Assembly (NCBI RefSeq): GCF_947489255.1
Contig: NZ_CANLCY010000006.1
Coordinates: 1-49,279, forward strand
Direction: 5' to 3'
Source: an uncultured Microbacterium sp.
GTDB lineage: Bacteria; Actinomycetota; Actinomycetes; Actinomycetales; Microbacteriaceae
Length of the DNA: 49,279 nt
The notes under the pieces are model-generated. The model was not told the DNA's origin. It searched no databases and was given only the letters and a program-made list of their open reading frames with translations. This document shows, piece by piece, positions 1 to 7,948 of this stretch (positions are counted from its first letter, which is position 1; every line of letters begins with the position of its first letter). Both the position numbers and the translations under genes were made by a program.

Positions 1-78
1 ACGACAAGACCGCCACCTCATACGCAGCCGGACTCAACCTCGCCGCAGCACTCCAATGGATATAGCAACACGGCCTAA
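1..78 (+). mobile_element. 3' end of an IS5-like insertion sequence (transposase C-terminus)
   Basis: Frame 3 reads a 20-residue tail (DKTATSYAAG..ALQWI, stop 63-65) resembling the C-terminus of IS5-family DDE transposases, where a basic residue and a Tyr precede a final hydrophobic helix. Base composition and codon choice (gca, caa, ata) differ from the flanking gene. The bases after the stop (atagcaacacggc) would be the terminal inverted repeat, and CTAA at 75-78 fits the 4-bp YTAR target typical of several IS5 groups, because CTA ACC GTG TTC restores the expected Leu-Thr-Val-Phe of the interrupted gene. Only the last part of the element is in the window, so family assignment is tentative. 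Confidence 0.6.
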
Positions 79-80
79 CC

Positions 81-1586
81 GTGTTCGCGAGCCCCGAGGG
101 GCGGGTCTTCTACGCCGGCACGTATTTCCCACCGACGCCGCGCCCGCCGCAGCCCTCCTTCCGGCAGGTGCTCGCCGCGGTCCGCGAGGCGTGGACCGAG
201 CGACGCGGTGAAGTGGATGCCACCGGCTCGTCGCTCCGCGATGCTCTCGCCGCCGCGGCGACCGCCCCCGCCGACGCACCGCCCGCCCTCGACCAGCTCG
301 CCTCCGCCGCCCGCGCGATCGCCGCGCGCGAGGATCGCGAGTACGGCGGCTTCGCCGCGGGGCCGGCTTTCGAGACGCCCAAATTCCCGAACACCCCCGT
401 GCTGCGGTTCCTGCAGCACCCCGCTCTGACCGAGACGGTGCCGGATGCCGCGGGCGTAGCATCCCGTGCCCTCGCCGCCATGGCCGGCTCCGACCTGCAC
501 GACACCGTCGAGGGCGGTTTCTTCCGCTACGCCACGCGCCGCGACTGGAGCGTGCCGCACTTCGAGCGCATGCTCACCGACAACGCCGGCCTCGTCGAGG
601 TCGCGTTCGCCGCGGGAGACGAGGCGGCCGCGACCGACGCCGCGCGTTTCCTCGTCGACGTCCTGCAGCTGCCCACCGGCGGGATCGCTGCCGCGCAGGA
701 CTCCGAGTCGGTCATCGACGGCGCCCGCAACGAGGGCGGCTACTATCGGCTGCCCGCCGAGCAGCGCGCGCGGCTTCAGCCCCCGGCCCTCGACGCGAAG
801 GTCGTCACGGGCTGGAACGGGCACGCGATCGCTGCTCTCGCCCTCGCGGGCACCCGCACCGATCCCCGCTTCCTCGAGGCCGCTCGCTGGGCCGCCGACG
901 CCGTGATCGAGGGCAACGTCGCCGACGACGGCACGCTGCGCCGCGCGTCGCTCGACGAGATCCGCTCCGCCGCGCCCGCGACCCTCGAGGACTACGGCGG
1001 CCTCGCGCGCGGCCTGGTGGCCCTCGCCCGGGCGACCGGCGAGGTCGCCTACGCCGAGCGCGCGCGGACCCTCCTCGACCTGTGCCTCACCGACGACGGC
1101 ATCCATCCTCCCGGCGGTGGTGACGCAGTGCTCGTCGCGCAGGGCATGCAGCCGCACGGCGTCCCCACCGATGGCGCCTCGCCCTCCGGACCGTCGGTCT
1201 TCGCCGCGGCCGCCCTCGACCTGTGGCGTCTCGGCGCGGGGGAGCGTTACCGCGACGCCGCCGAAGCGCTGGTGCGCGCCGCCGCCGAGGTCGCCCTCGC
1301 CTCGCCGCTCGCGCACGGGGCGATCCTCGAGGTCGCCCTCGGACTCATCACCGCCCCGCGACAGGTCGTCGTGGTCGGAGAGGCGGATGCCGCGATCGCC
1401 GACGCCGCCCGTCGGGTCGCCGCCGACGTCGTCGCGGTGGTGTCCCCGGCGCAAGCGCAGGCCTTCGCCGCGGCCGGCTTCGAGCTCTTCGAGGGAAAGG
1501 TCGCCCAGGGCGGCGAGGCAACGGCCTACGACTGCCGCGCGTTCACGTGCGCGCTGCCGACGACGGATCCGGCGGCGCTGGTCTGA
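81..1586 (+). CDS. YyaL-type thioredoxin-domain protein, N-terminus cut off by IS insertion
   Basis: The product matches the YyaL/DUF255 family: a thioredoxin-like N-terminal domain followed by a long alpha/alpha barrel resembling N-acylglucosamine 2-epimerase or glycosidases; the cellular role is not established. The reading frame starts inside the thioredoxin domain, at the conserved stretch VFASPEGRVFYAGTYFPP, and continues through FETPKFPNTP, GGFFRYATRRDWSVPHFERML and DSESVIDGARNEGGYY to the stop. Family members are about 600-680 residues and begin with an HWCHWC-type motif; here about 100 residues including those cysteines are missing and IS sequence takes their place. Translation from GTG 81 would give 501 residues but no intact thioredoxin domain, so this is probably a pseudogene fragment whose 5' part lies beyond the element. 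Confidence 0.8.
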   Translation: MFASPEGRVFYAGTYFPPTPRPPQPSFRQVLAAVREAWTERRGEVDATGSSLRDALAAAATAPADAPPALDQLASAARAIAAREDREYGGFAAGPAFETPKFPNTPVLRFLQHPALTETVPDAAGVASRALAAMAGSDLHDTVEGGFFRYATRRDWSVPHFERMLTDNAGLVEVAFAAGDEAAATDAARFLVDVLQLPTGGIAAAQDSESVIDGARNEGGYYRLPAEQRARLQPPALDAKVVTGWNGHAIAALALAGTRTDPRFLEAARWAADAVIEGNVADDGTLRRASLDEIRSAAPATLEDYGGLARGLVALARATGEVAYAERARTLLDLCLTDDGIHPPGGGDAVLVAQGMQPHGVPTDGASPSGPSVFAAAALDLWRLGAGERYRDAAEALVRAAAEVALASPLAHGAILEVALGLITAPRQVVVVGEADAAIADAARRVAADVVAVVSPAQAQAFAAAGFELFEGKVAQGGEATAYDCRAFTCALPTTDPAALV

Positions 1587-1817
1587 GGCGGCCGCCCATC
1601 CCGGTCGGCTTACGACGCGGCGCGCGGGTTCGTCGCGAGAGAGGGCCCCGCGGTGTTACGGGCAGGGGGCTCGCGGGCTCGTGAGACGTCGCGGTTCTGC
1701 CGAGCCGGCGGGAACCCGCGGATGCTCCGGCGAAGGCTGCAAGGTCCGCGCTCATCTTCGCGGATCGGCACTGCGCTCCTGAGCCGCGCCCGTCGCCCCA
1801 CGATGCGGCTGTCTCCC

Positions 1818-2579
1818 TCACTCCAGCAGATGCCGCAGGAACCTCCCCGGCGCCTCCAAGAACCCCCGATGCAACCGCACCAGCTCGAGGTCGTCCCACG
1901 CGCTCTCGCGGATGCCCCAGTCGCCCAGCTCGAGGATCGTCGCTCCCGGCAGGGCGGCCAGAACGGGGGAGTGCGTCGCGCAGATCACCTGCGTTCCGCG
2001 CGAGCGCATGCGATCCAGGGATGCCAGCCAGCGCAGCGTCGACGAGAACGACAGCGCCGCCTCGGGTTCGTCGAGGCAGGCGAGCCCGGCGACGTAGCGC
2101 TCGTGGTCGAGGGCCTCGTCGAGCAGGGCGTTGAACGACTCGCCGTGACTCATCGCGTGGAGGTCGCGTGCCCCGTCGCGCAGGTCTTCCCGCCACGAGT
2201 AGTAGCTGTGCATGGTCTCGGCCCGCAGGAAGAAGCCCCATCGCGGAGCGCGTGGGCTTCGCTCGATCCGCAGCCATTCGCCCAGCGGGCTCTCGGTGCG
2301 GCGTGTCTCGCCTCCGCCGTTGGTCGACCCGCCCTCCGCGGGAAGCCCCGCGGCCTCGGCGATGCCCTCGATGAGCGTCGACTTGCCCGACCCGTTCTCC
2401 CCGACGAGGAAGGTCACGCCGGGGGCGAACTCCCATCCGTCGGCACCGGCGACCTCGAGGAAATGCGCCACCGCGGGCACCGTCGCGGGCCAGGTGCCGG
2501 GGTCCACCGGCGCGTCCTGGAAGAGCCTGACCCGCTGCACGGGGCGCGGGTCGTGCAGCCAGTCATCCCCTCGCGTCAT
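1818..2579 (-). CDS. AAA-family ATPase (stand-alone ABC-type ATPase, COG3910-like)
   Basis: A 253-residue soluble ATPase with an ABC/SMC-like head. Visible motifs: Walker A GENGSGKST (60-68), a signature-like MSHGESF (143-149), Walker B LACLDEPEAAL (about 166-175) and the switch-histidine segment ATHSPVL (201-207). There is no membrane segment and no permease next to it, so it is not a transporter subunit; similar proteins are annotated only as predicted ATPases, in some cases linked to DNA repair or defence. It starts 30 bp downstream of pmt on the same strand and may be cotranscribed. It is convergent with the yyaL fragment, with 231 bp between the stops that hold only weak inverted repeats. 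Confidence 0.85.
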   Translation of the reverse strand: MTRGDDWLHDPRPVQRVRLFQDAPVDPGTWPATVPAVAHFLEVAGADGWEFAPGVTFLVGENGSGKSTLIEGIAEAAGLPAEGGSTNGGGETRRTESPLGEWLRIERSPRAPRWGFFLRAETMHSYYSWREDLRDGARDLHAMSHGESFNALLDEALDHERYVAGLACLDEPEAALSFSSTLRWLASLDRMRSRGTQVICATHSPVLAALPGATILELGDWGIRESAWDDLELVRLHRGFLEAPGRFLRHLLE

Positions 2580-2609
2580 GCTCGCGCCTCGGCATCCGCC
2601 CCGCCCACG

Positions 2610-4181
2610 TCAGATCCAGGTGGGCAGCCAGTTGTGCAGTCGCCAGAACTCGTAGGGCACGGGGAGTCCCGCCCACACGGGGTACCAGAACGCCGACACG
2701 ACGACGCACAGCGCGAGGAAGGCGAGCACGACGATCTGTCCGCTCAGGCGGGTCGAGCCCCTCACCCCCCGCGCGATCTCGCGCAGGGTGAACGCGAGCG
2801 CGAGCACGAGGAACGGCAGCATCGCGACCGTGTAGAACTGGAAGATCGTGCGCTCGGGGTACAGCAGCCACGGCACGTAGGTCGCTGCGAGGCCCGTCAG
2901 CACGAGGGCGTACCGCCAATCGCGCACCATCACGAACCGCACGAGCAGGAAGAGGGATGCCGCGACCCCCGCCCACCAGATGATGGGGTTCGCGATGCTC
3001 GAGATCGCCTCGGTGCACCCCGTCGGCAGCGCGCAGCCGTTGACGCCCGCGTCGTCCTGGTGCCAGTACATCGACGTGGGACGGATCAGCAGCGGCCACT
3101 GCCACGCGGGGCTCGCGTAGCTGTGCGGGGTGACCAGGCCCACGTGGAAGGCGTACATCTCCTGGTGGTACGACCACAGCCGCTGCAGCGGTTCGGGCAC
3201 CCACGCCCAGAAACCGGTGGCCTCCACCGGGGTCCCGCGCTTGTAGCCGCCGGTGGTGAAGAGCCACCCCGACCAGCTCGCCACGTACACGACGAGAGCG
3301 ACCGGCACGAGCAGCACGAACGAGGCGAGGCCTTGGCGCACGGCATCCATCGGCCACTGCACGATCCCGGCGCGTCGGCGCGCGAGGGCGTCGGTGACGA
3401 CGGCGTAGACGCCGATGGCGGCGATCACGTACAGACCCGACCACTTCACGGCGGTGGCGGCTCCCGCGGCGACGCCGGCGGCGATCAGCCACGGGCGGTT
3501 CCAGAGGACCGGCCCCCACATCGGGTGCTCGAGCCCGCGCGCGGTGACGAGAGAGGCGATCCGATCGCCCGAACGGCGGTGATCGAGAGCGACGAACCAG
3601 AACGTCAGCACGATGAAGAACGTCAGGAAGATGTCGAGCAGCGCGATGCGGCTGAGCACGATGCCGAGGCCGTCGATCGCGAAGAGACCGGATGCCACGG
3701 TGGCCAGCGGGATCGACCCGGTCAGCGTCCGGGCGAAGAGGTAGATCGCCAGCACCGTCGCCGTGCCGATGACGGCGGCCGAGATGCGCCACCCCGTCGC
3801 CGAGTCGGGTCCGAGCAGCGCCATGCCGGCTCCGATGAGGATCCGGCCCAGGGGCGGATGCACGACGTAGCTGCCGATCCCGGTGAACACGTCGGTGTCG
3901 CCCGCCGCGAAGCTCGCGTCGGCGTCGTCCGGCCACGTCGAGGGGAAGCCGAGCACCCACTGACTCCAGGCGTCTTTGACGTAGTACGTCTCGTCGAAGA
4001 CGAGCTGGTGCGGGTTGCCGATGTCGACGAGGCGCAGGATCGCGGCGACGAGGGTCACGAGGGCCGGAGCGAGCCAGCGCCACAGCCGCATACCGCGGGG
4101 GGTCGCCAGCAGCGCGTCGCGCCAGCGATCGAGTCGCGTCTGCTCGCCGGCGGGGAGCAGGGGGGAGACGGCTGTGCTCAC
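2610..4181 (-). CDS. pmt: dolichyl-phosphate-mannose--protein mannosyltransferase (GT39)
   Basis: A 523-residue polytopic membrane glycosyltransferase that moves mannose from polyprenyl-phosphate-mannose to Ser/Thr of exported proteins. The first extracytoplasmic loop carries the acidic pair VFDETYY (D63, E64) required in family 39, and HPPLGRILIG (about 108-117) follows. Many hydrophobic segments run through the protein, and the C-terminal PMT_C-like region has WHQDDAGVNGCALPTGC and WYPVWAGLPVPYEFW. Length is as usual for actinobacterial Pmt. The GTG start lies 7 nt from a TAGGCT box on the minus strand, so the mRNA is probably leaderless; divergent rsmI begins only 23 bp away. Confidence 0.93.
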   Translation of the reverse strand: MSTAVSPLLPAGEQTRLDRWRDALLATPRGMRLWRWLAPALVTLVAAILRLVDIGNPHQLVFDETYYVKDAWSQWVLGFPSTWPDDADASFAAGDTDVFTGIGSYVVHPPLGRILIGAGMALLGPDSATGWRISAAVIGTATVLAIYLFARTLTGSIPLATVASGLFAIDGLGIVLSRIALLDIFLTFFIVLTFWFVALDHRRSGDRIASLVTARGLEHPMWGPVLWNRPWLIAAGVAAGAATAVKWSGLYVIAAIGVYAVVTDALARRRAGIVQWPMDAVRQGLASFVLLVPVALVVYVASWSGWLFTTGGYKRGTPVEATGFWAWVPEPLQRLWSYHQEMYAFHVGLVTPHSYASPAWQWPLLIRPTSMYWHQDDAGVNGCALPTGCTEAISSIANPIIWWAGVAASLFLLVRFVMVRDWRYALVLTGLAATYVPWLLYPERTIFQFYTVAMLPFLVLALAFTLREIARGVRGSTRLSGQIVVLAFLALCVVVSAFWYPVWAGLPVPYEFWRLHNWLPTWI

Positions 4182-4188
4182 GGCCCCC

Positions 4189-4198
4189 AGCCTAAGGT
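4189..4198. promoter_or_regulatory. overlapping divergent -10 boxes of pmt and rsmI
   Basis: The sequence AGCCTAAGGT contains TAGGCT on the minus strand (4194 to 4189, 7 nt before the pmt GTG) and TAAGGT on the plus strand (4193-4198, 6 nt before the rsmI GTG). Both spacings put the transcription start on the start codon. No good -35 hexamer is visible on either side, and any -35 would lie inside the opposite coding sequence. Confidence 0.6.
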
Positions 4199-4204
4199 GG
4201 AACG

Positions 4205-5023
4205 GTGATCATCCTGGCGGCGACCCCCATCGGCAACCTGGGCGACGCCTCGAAGCGTCTGATCGAGGCCCTCGAGAACGCCACGGTCGTGGCCGCCGAG
4301 GACACCCGCACGACGCAGCGCCTGCTGGCCGGTCTCGGCGTCGAGAACCGTCCGCGCCTGATCGCCCTGCACGACCACAACGAGAAGGACCGCGCTGCCG
4401 AGCTGGTCGAGCTCGCCCGCGACGACGACCTGCTCGTGCTGAGCGACGCCGGGATGCCGACCGTGAGCGATCCCGGCTTCGGGCTCGTCGCCGCCGCGGC
4501 CGCCGCGGGCGTCACGGTCACGGCCATCCCGGGGCCGAGCGCCGTCGTCACCGCGCTCGCCGTGGCGGGCCTGCCGACCGACCGCTTCGCGTTCGAGGGC
4601 TTCCCCCGCCGCAAGCCCGGTGAGCGCCGCAAGGCCTTCGCGCAGCTGGCGTCGGAGGAACGGACGCTGGTGTTCTTCGAGTCGCCGTCGCGATTGGCAT
4701 CCACTCTCGACGACCTCGCTTCGGCGTTCGGCGCCGATCGTCCCGCCGCCGTCTGCCGCGAGCTGACCAAGCTCTACGAAGAGGTCAAGCGGGGGACCCT
4801 CGCCGAGCTCGCCGCGTGGGCGGCCGAGGGCGTCCGGGGCGAGATCGCGATCGTCGTCGGCGGCGCCTCGGCGCGCGAGGTGGCCTTCCCGGATGCCGTG
4901 AACCAGACGCTCGAGCTCGTGCGCGGGGGAGTGCGGCTCAAGGAGGCGGCGGCCGAGGTGTCGTCGCAGACCGGGCACTCCTCGCGCGAGTTGTACCAGG
5001 CGGCGCTCGCGGTCAAGCGCTGA
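4205..5023 (+). CDS. rsmI: 16S rRNA (cytidine1402-2'-O)-methyltransferase
   Basis: A 272-residue SAM-dependent methyltransferase of the tetrapyrrole-methylase fold that 2'-O-methylates C1402 in the decoding centre of 16S rRNA. Family blocks are clear: ILAATPIGNLGDAS at the N-terminus, VAAEDTRTTQRLL, LSDAGMPTVSDPG, IPGPSAVVTALAVAGLP and FFESPSRLASTL, followed by the C-terminal helical domain ending SSRELYQAALAVKR. The length is typical. The GTG start is chosen because it opens directly at the conserved N-terminus and sits 6 nt after a TAAGGT box, with no ribosome binding site, indicating a leaderless message. Its metG neighbour 131 bp downstream has its own promoter. Confidence 0.96.
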   Translation: MIILAATPIGNLGDASKRLIEALENATVVAAEDTRTTQRLLAGLGVENRPRLIALHDHNEKDRAAELVELARDDDLLVLSDAGMPTVSDPGFGLVAAAAAAGVTVTAIPGPSAVVTALAVAGLPTDRFAFEGFPRRKPGERRKAFAQLASEERTLVFFESPSRLASTLDDLASAFGADRPAAVCRELTKLYEEVKRGTLAELAAWAAEGVRGEIAIVVGGASAREVAFPDAVNQTLELVRGGVRLKEAAAEVSSQTGHSSRELYQAALAVKR

Positions 5024-5142
5024 GTCATCCGGGTCTTTTCGCGCGCGCGGGCTGGGAGCAGCGCTGGACGACACTCCGCTGCCCCTCACGCACGCAGACG
5101 GCCGGGACGCGTCATGCGGTCGGCCGTGTCGGTGGTCGCCCG

Positions 5143-5148
5143 TAGAAT
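5143..5148 (+). promoter_or_regulatory. -10 box of metG (leaderless)
   Basis: TAGAAT lies exactly 6 nt before the metG GTG, so transcription should begin at the start codon. No Shine-Dalgarno sequence precedes the start and no clear -35 is visible. Confidence 0.55.
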
Positions 5149-5154
5149 CTCCAG

Positions 5155-6729
5155 GTGACTTCCGGCCGATCCTTCTACATCACGACGCCGATCTACTACC
5201 CCAGCGATCTGCCCCACATCGGGCACGGGTACACGACCGTGGCGGTCGACACGCTCGCGCGCTGGCACCGCCAGGCGGGCGATGACACCTGGATGCTGAC
5301 CGGCACCGACGAGCACGGCCAGAAGATGCTGCGCGCGGCCGCCGCCAACGGCGTCACCCCCCAGGAGTGGGTCGACAAGCTCGTCACCGAGTCGTGGTTC
5401 CCGCTGCTCGAGACGCTCGACGTCGCCAACGACGACTTCATCCGCACCACGCAGCCGCGCCATGAGGAGCGCGTGCAGGAGTTCGTGAAGGCGCTCTTCG
5501 ACCGCGGCTACATCTACGCCGGCGAGTACGAGGCGCTGTACTGCGTGGGCTGCGAGGAGTTCAAGCCCGAGGCCGAGATCGTCGACGGCACCGGCCCCTT
5601 CGAGGGGCTCAAGGTCTGCGCCATCCACTCGAAGCCGCTCGAGCTGCTGCAGGAGAAGAACTACTTCTTCAAGCTCAGCGAGTTCCAAGACCGGCTGCTC
5701 GAGCTCTACAAGACCGAGCCCGACTTCGTGCGGCCCGAGTCGGCGCGCAACGAGGTCGTCTCGTTCGTCCGCAGCGGTCTGAAAGACCTCTCGATCTCGC
5801 GCTCGGCGTTCGACTGGGGCATCACCGTCCCGTGGGACCCCTCGCACGTCATCTACGTGTGGGTCGACGCGCTGCTGAACTACGCCACGGCCGTCGGCTA
5901 CGGCAACGACCCCGAGCAGTTCGCGCGCCGCTGGCCCGCGTTCCACGTGGTCGGCAAAGACATCCTGCGCTTCCACGCCGTCATCTGGCCGGCCATGCTC
6001 ATGGCTGCCGGCCTCGACGTGCCCCGCGGTGTCTTCGCCCACGGCTGGCTGCTCGTCGGCGGCGAGAAGATGTCGAAGTCCAAGCTCACCGGCATCGCGC
6101 CGACCGAGATCACCGACGTTTTCGGCTCCGACGCGTACCGCTTCTACTTCCTCTCGGCGATCGCGTTCGGTCAGGACGGCTCCTTCTCGTGGGAAGACCT
6201 CTCCGCCCGCTACCAGGCCGAACTGGCCAACGGCTTCGGCAACCTGGCATCCCGCACCGTCGCGATGATCTCGAAGTACTTCGACGGCGTCGTTCCGCAG
6301 GCCGGCCCGTCGACCGAGCTCGACCTCGCGATCCAGAAGGTGGTGGCGGATGCCGCGACCACGGCCGACGCCGCGATCGAGCGCTTCCGCATCGACGAGG
6401 CCATCGCCGCGATCTGGACCATCGTCGACGCGCTCAACGGCTACATCACCGAGAACGAGCCGTGGGCGCTCGCCAAGGACGAGGCCCAGCGCGAGCGCCT
6501 GGGCACCGTGCTCTACACCGCGGCCGAGGGTCTGCGCGCCCTGGCGGTGCTGCTGTCGCCGGTCATGCCGGAGTCGACCGCGAAGCTGTGGGTCGCCCTC
6601 GGTGCCGAAGAGGGCCTCGGCGCGCTCGCCGCGCAGCCGATCCGCGAGGCCGGCGCGTGGGGTGTCCTGCGCCCCGGGGCGACGGTCACTGCACTGACGC
6701 CGCTGTTCCCGCGCGTCGAGCAGGCATGA
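5155..6729 (+). CDS. metG: methionyl-tRNA synthetase
   Basis: A 524-residue class I aminoacyl-tRNA synthetase that charges tRNA-Met in the cytoplasm. The HIGH signature is at residues 21-24 (LPHIGHGYTT) and KMSKS at 305-309 (GEKMSKSKLTG). Between them are YCVGCEEF with the zinc-knuckle CxxC, DWGITVPWDPSHVIYVWVDALLNY and VGKDILRFHAVIWPAML, all standard MetRS blocks. There is no C-terminal tRNA-binding (EMAP-like) extension, as is normal for the shorter actinobacterial form. The GTG start is leaderless (TAGAAT box 6 nt upstream). Its stop overlaps the tatD start as ATGA, an order common in actinobacteria. Confidence 0.97.
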   Translation: MTSGRSFYITTPIYYPSDLPHIGHGYTTVAVDTLARWHRQAGDDTWMLTGTDEHGQKMLRAAAANGVTPQEWVDKLVTESWFPLLETLDVANDDFIRTTQPRHEERVQEFVKALFDRGYIYAGEYEALYCVGCEEFKPEAEIVDGTGPFEGLKVCAIHSKPLELLQEKNYFFKLSEFQDRLLELYKTEPDFVRPESARNEVVSFVRSGLKDLSISRSAFDWGITVPWDPSHVIYVWVDALLNYATAVGYGNDPEQFARRWPAFHVVGKDILRFHAVIWPAMLMAAGLDVPRGVFAHGWLLVGGEKMSKSKLTGIAPTEITDVFGSDAYRFYFLSAIAFGQDGSFSWEDLSARYQAELANGFGNLASRTVAMISKYFDGVVPQAGPSTELDLAIQKVVADAATTADAAIERFRIDEAIAAIWTIVDALNGYITENEPWALAKDEAQRERLGTVLYTAAEGLRALAVLLSPVMPESTAKLWVALGAEEGLGALAAQPIREAGAWGVLRPGATVTALTPLFPRVEQA

Positions 6730-7712
6730 CGCAGATGCCCCGCGAGTCGGCGGCTGCCGCCGAGCCGGCCGAAGCGTCCGCTGCTCCCGGCTCCACCCCG
6801 GTTGATCGCCCGCGCGGAACGATCGACGGCGGCGACCCCAGCCAGTACGTCCGCGAGCGCTCGCCCGACGGTCGCCGCGACGTGAGCTACCCGCCCGCGC
6901 CCGAACCTCTCGGCATCCCGGTCTACGACAACCACACCCACCTCGAGATCGAGGACGGCGACACCGGTCTCTCCCTCGACGAGCAGCTCGAACGCGCACT
7001 CGCCGTGGGCGTGCACGGCGTCGTGCAGGCGGGCGGCGACGTGGATTCGTCGCGCTGGTCGGCGTGGGCCGCGCGGTCGCACCCCCGCGTGCTGGCTGCC
7101 GTGGCCATCCACCCCAACGAGGCTCCCGTCTACGAGCGGGCCGGAGAGCTGGATGCCGCGATCGCGGTCATCGACGAACTCGCGGCCGAGCCGCGGGTGC
7201 GCGCGATCGGCGAGACGGGCCTGGACTTCTTCCGCACCGAGGCCGACGGCATCCCGGCCCAGATCCGCTCCTTCGAGGCGCACATCGCCCTCGCGAAGAA
7301 GCACGCGATAGCGATGCAGATCCACGATCGCGACGCCCACGACGCCGTGCTCGAGACCCTCCAGCGCGTCGGCGCCCCCGACAAGACGGTGTTCCACTGC
7401 TTCTCCGGCGACGCCGACATGGCCCGCATCGCCGCCGACCGCGGCTACTACCTGTCGTTCGCCGGCAACGTCACGTTCAAGAACGCTCAGAACCTGCGCG
7501 ACGCCCTCGCGGTCACCCCGCTCGATCGCATCCTGGTCGAGACCGACGCACCGTTCCTCACCCCCGCGCCCTACCGCGGTCGCCCGAACGCCCCGTACCT
7601 CATCCCGGTCACGTTGCGTTTCCTCGCCGCAGAACTCGGAACGGATGCCGACGAACTCGCCGCCCAGGTCGCGGCGAACACGCTCGCCGTCTACGGCGCG
7701 TTCGAGGACTGA
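6726..7712 (+). CDS. tatD: TatD-family metal-dependent deoxyribonuclease
   Basis: A 328-residue amidohydrolase-fold nuclease of the TatD family (3'-5' exonuclease acting in DNA repair and turnover). Metal ligands visible: the HxH pair NHTHLE (H70, H72), IGETGLDFFR (Glu), MQIHDRDAHD (His), TVFHCFSGD (His) and LVETDAPFLTP (catalytic Asp). Relative to the usual 260-residue protein it has about 65 extra N-terminal residues, low-complexity and Ala/Pro-rich, probably flexible. The start is set by the 4-nt ATGA overlap with the metG stop, which implies translational coupling. A strong hairpin at 7890-7923 ends the unit. Confidence 0.92.
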   Translation: MTQMPRESAAAAEPAEASAAPGSTPVDRPRGTIDGGDPSQYVRERSPDGRRDVSYPPAPEPLGIPVYDNHTHLEIEDGDTGLSLDEQLERALAVGVHGVVQAGGDVDSSRWSAWAARSHPRVLAAVAIHPNEAPVYERAGELDAAIAVIDELAAEPRVRAIGETGLDFFRTEADGIPAQIRSFEAHIALAKKHAIAMQIHDRDAHDAVLETLQRVGAPDKTVFHCFSGDADMARIAADRGYYLSFAGNVTFKNAQNLRDALAVTPLDRILVETDAPFLTPAPYRGRPNAPYLIPVTLRFLAAELGTDADELAAQVAANTLAVYGAFED

Positions 7713-7781
7713 CCCGCGCGGCGCTTGCGTCGCCGCGACGTGTTGGCGCGCGGCCGGCGCCTCCCGGCGCGTGCCTGCGGC

Positions 7782-7847
7782 GTGCGTAAAGTCAGCGATT
7801 CGCGCATCCTCCGTCGTCGGGGCCTGGATGCCGCTGACTTCGCGCAC
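7782..7847. repeat. long imperfect inverted repeat between tatD and the MFS gene
   Basis: Left arm 7782-7809 (GTGCGTAAAGTCAGCG..GCATCC) and right arm 7826-7847 (GGATGC..CGCTGACTT..CGCAC) are reverse complements apart from a 6-nt bulge and two mismatches, with about 16 nt between them. The element has no U-run and lies upstream of the clear terminator, so it resembles a dispersed palindromic unit more than a terminator. Confidence 0.5.
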
Positions 7848-7889
7848 ATCGCGGAGGTTGTGCGCGGGCCGGCGCAGACGCTGGCACGC

Positions 7890-7923
7890 GAGAGGCCGGC
7901 ACCCCACGGGGCGCCGGCCTCTC
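7890..7923. terminator. bidirectional terminator hairpin (tatD / MFS transporter)
   Basis: GAGAGGCCGGC (7890-7900) pairs perfectly with GCCGGCCTCTC (7913-7923); inside, CCCC and GGGG pair again around a 2-nt loop after one mismatch. It lies between two convergent stop codons and can serve both strands. No long T-run follows, as is usual at this GC. Confidence 0.75.
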
Positions 7924-7948
7924 GGCATCCGGATTCAAGCGGTCGGAA

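Noticed and set aside
1587..1817. A small gene between the yyaL fragment and the AAA ATPase
   Set aside because: No frame shows a ribosome binding site or a known motif; only weak inverted repeats such as CCGGCGGG/CCCGCGG are present.
1653..4208. An 851-codon plus-strand open frame opposite pmt and the AAA ATPase
   Set aside because: It is antisense to two well-supported genes, is rich in Arg, Gly and His, and shows no domain; long antisense frames are expected at this GC.
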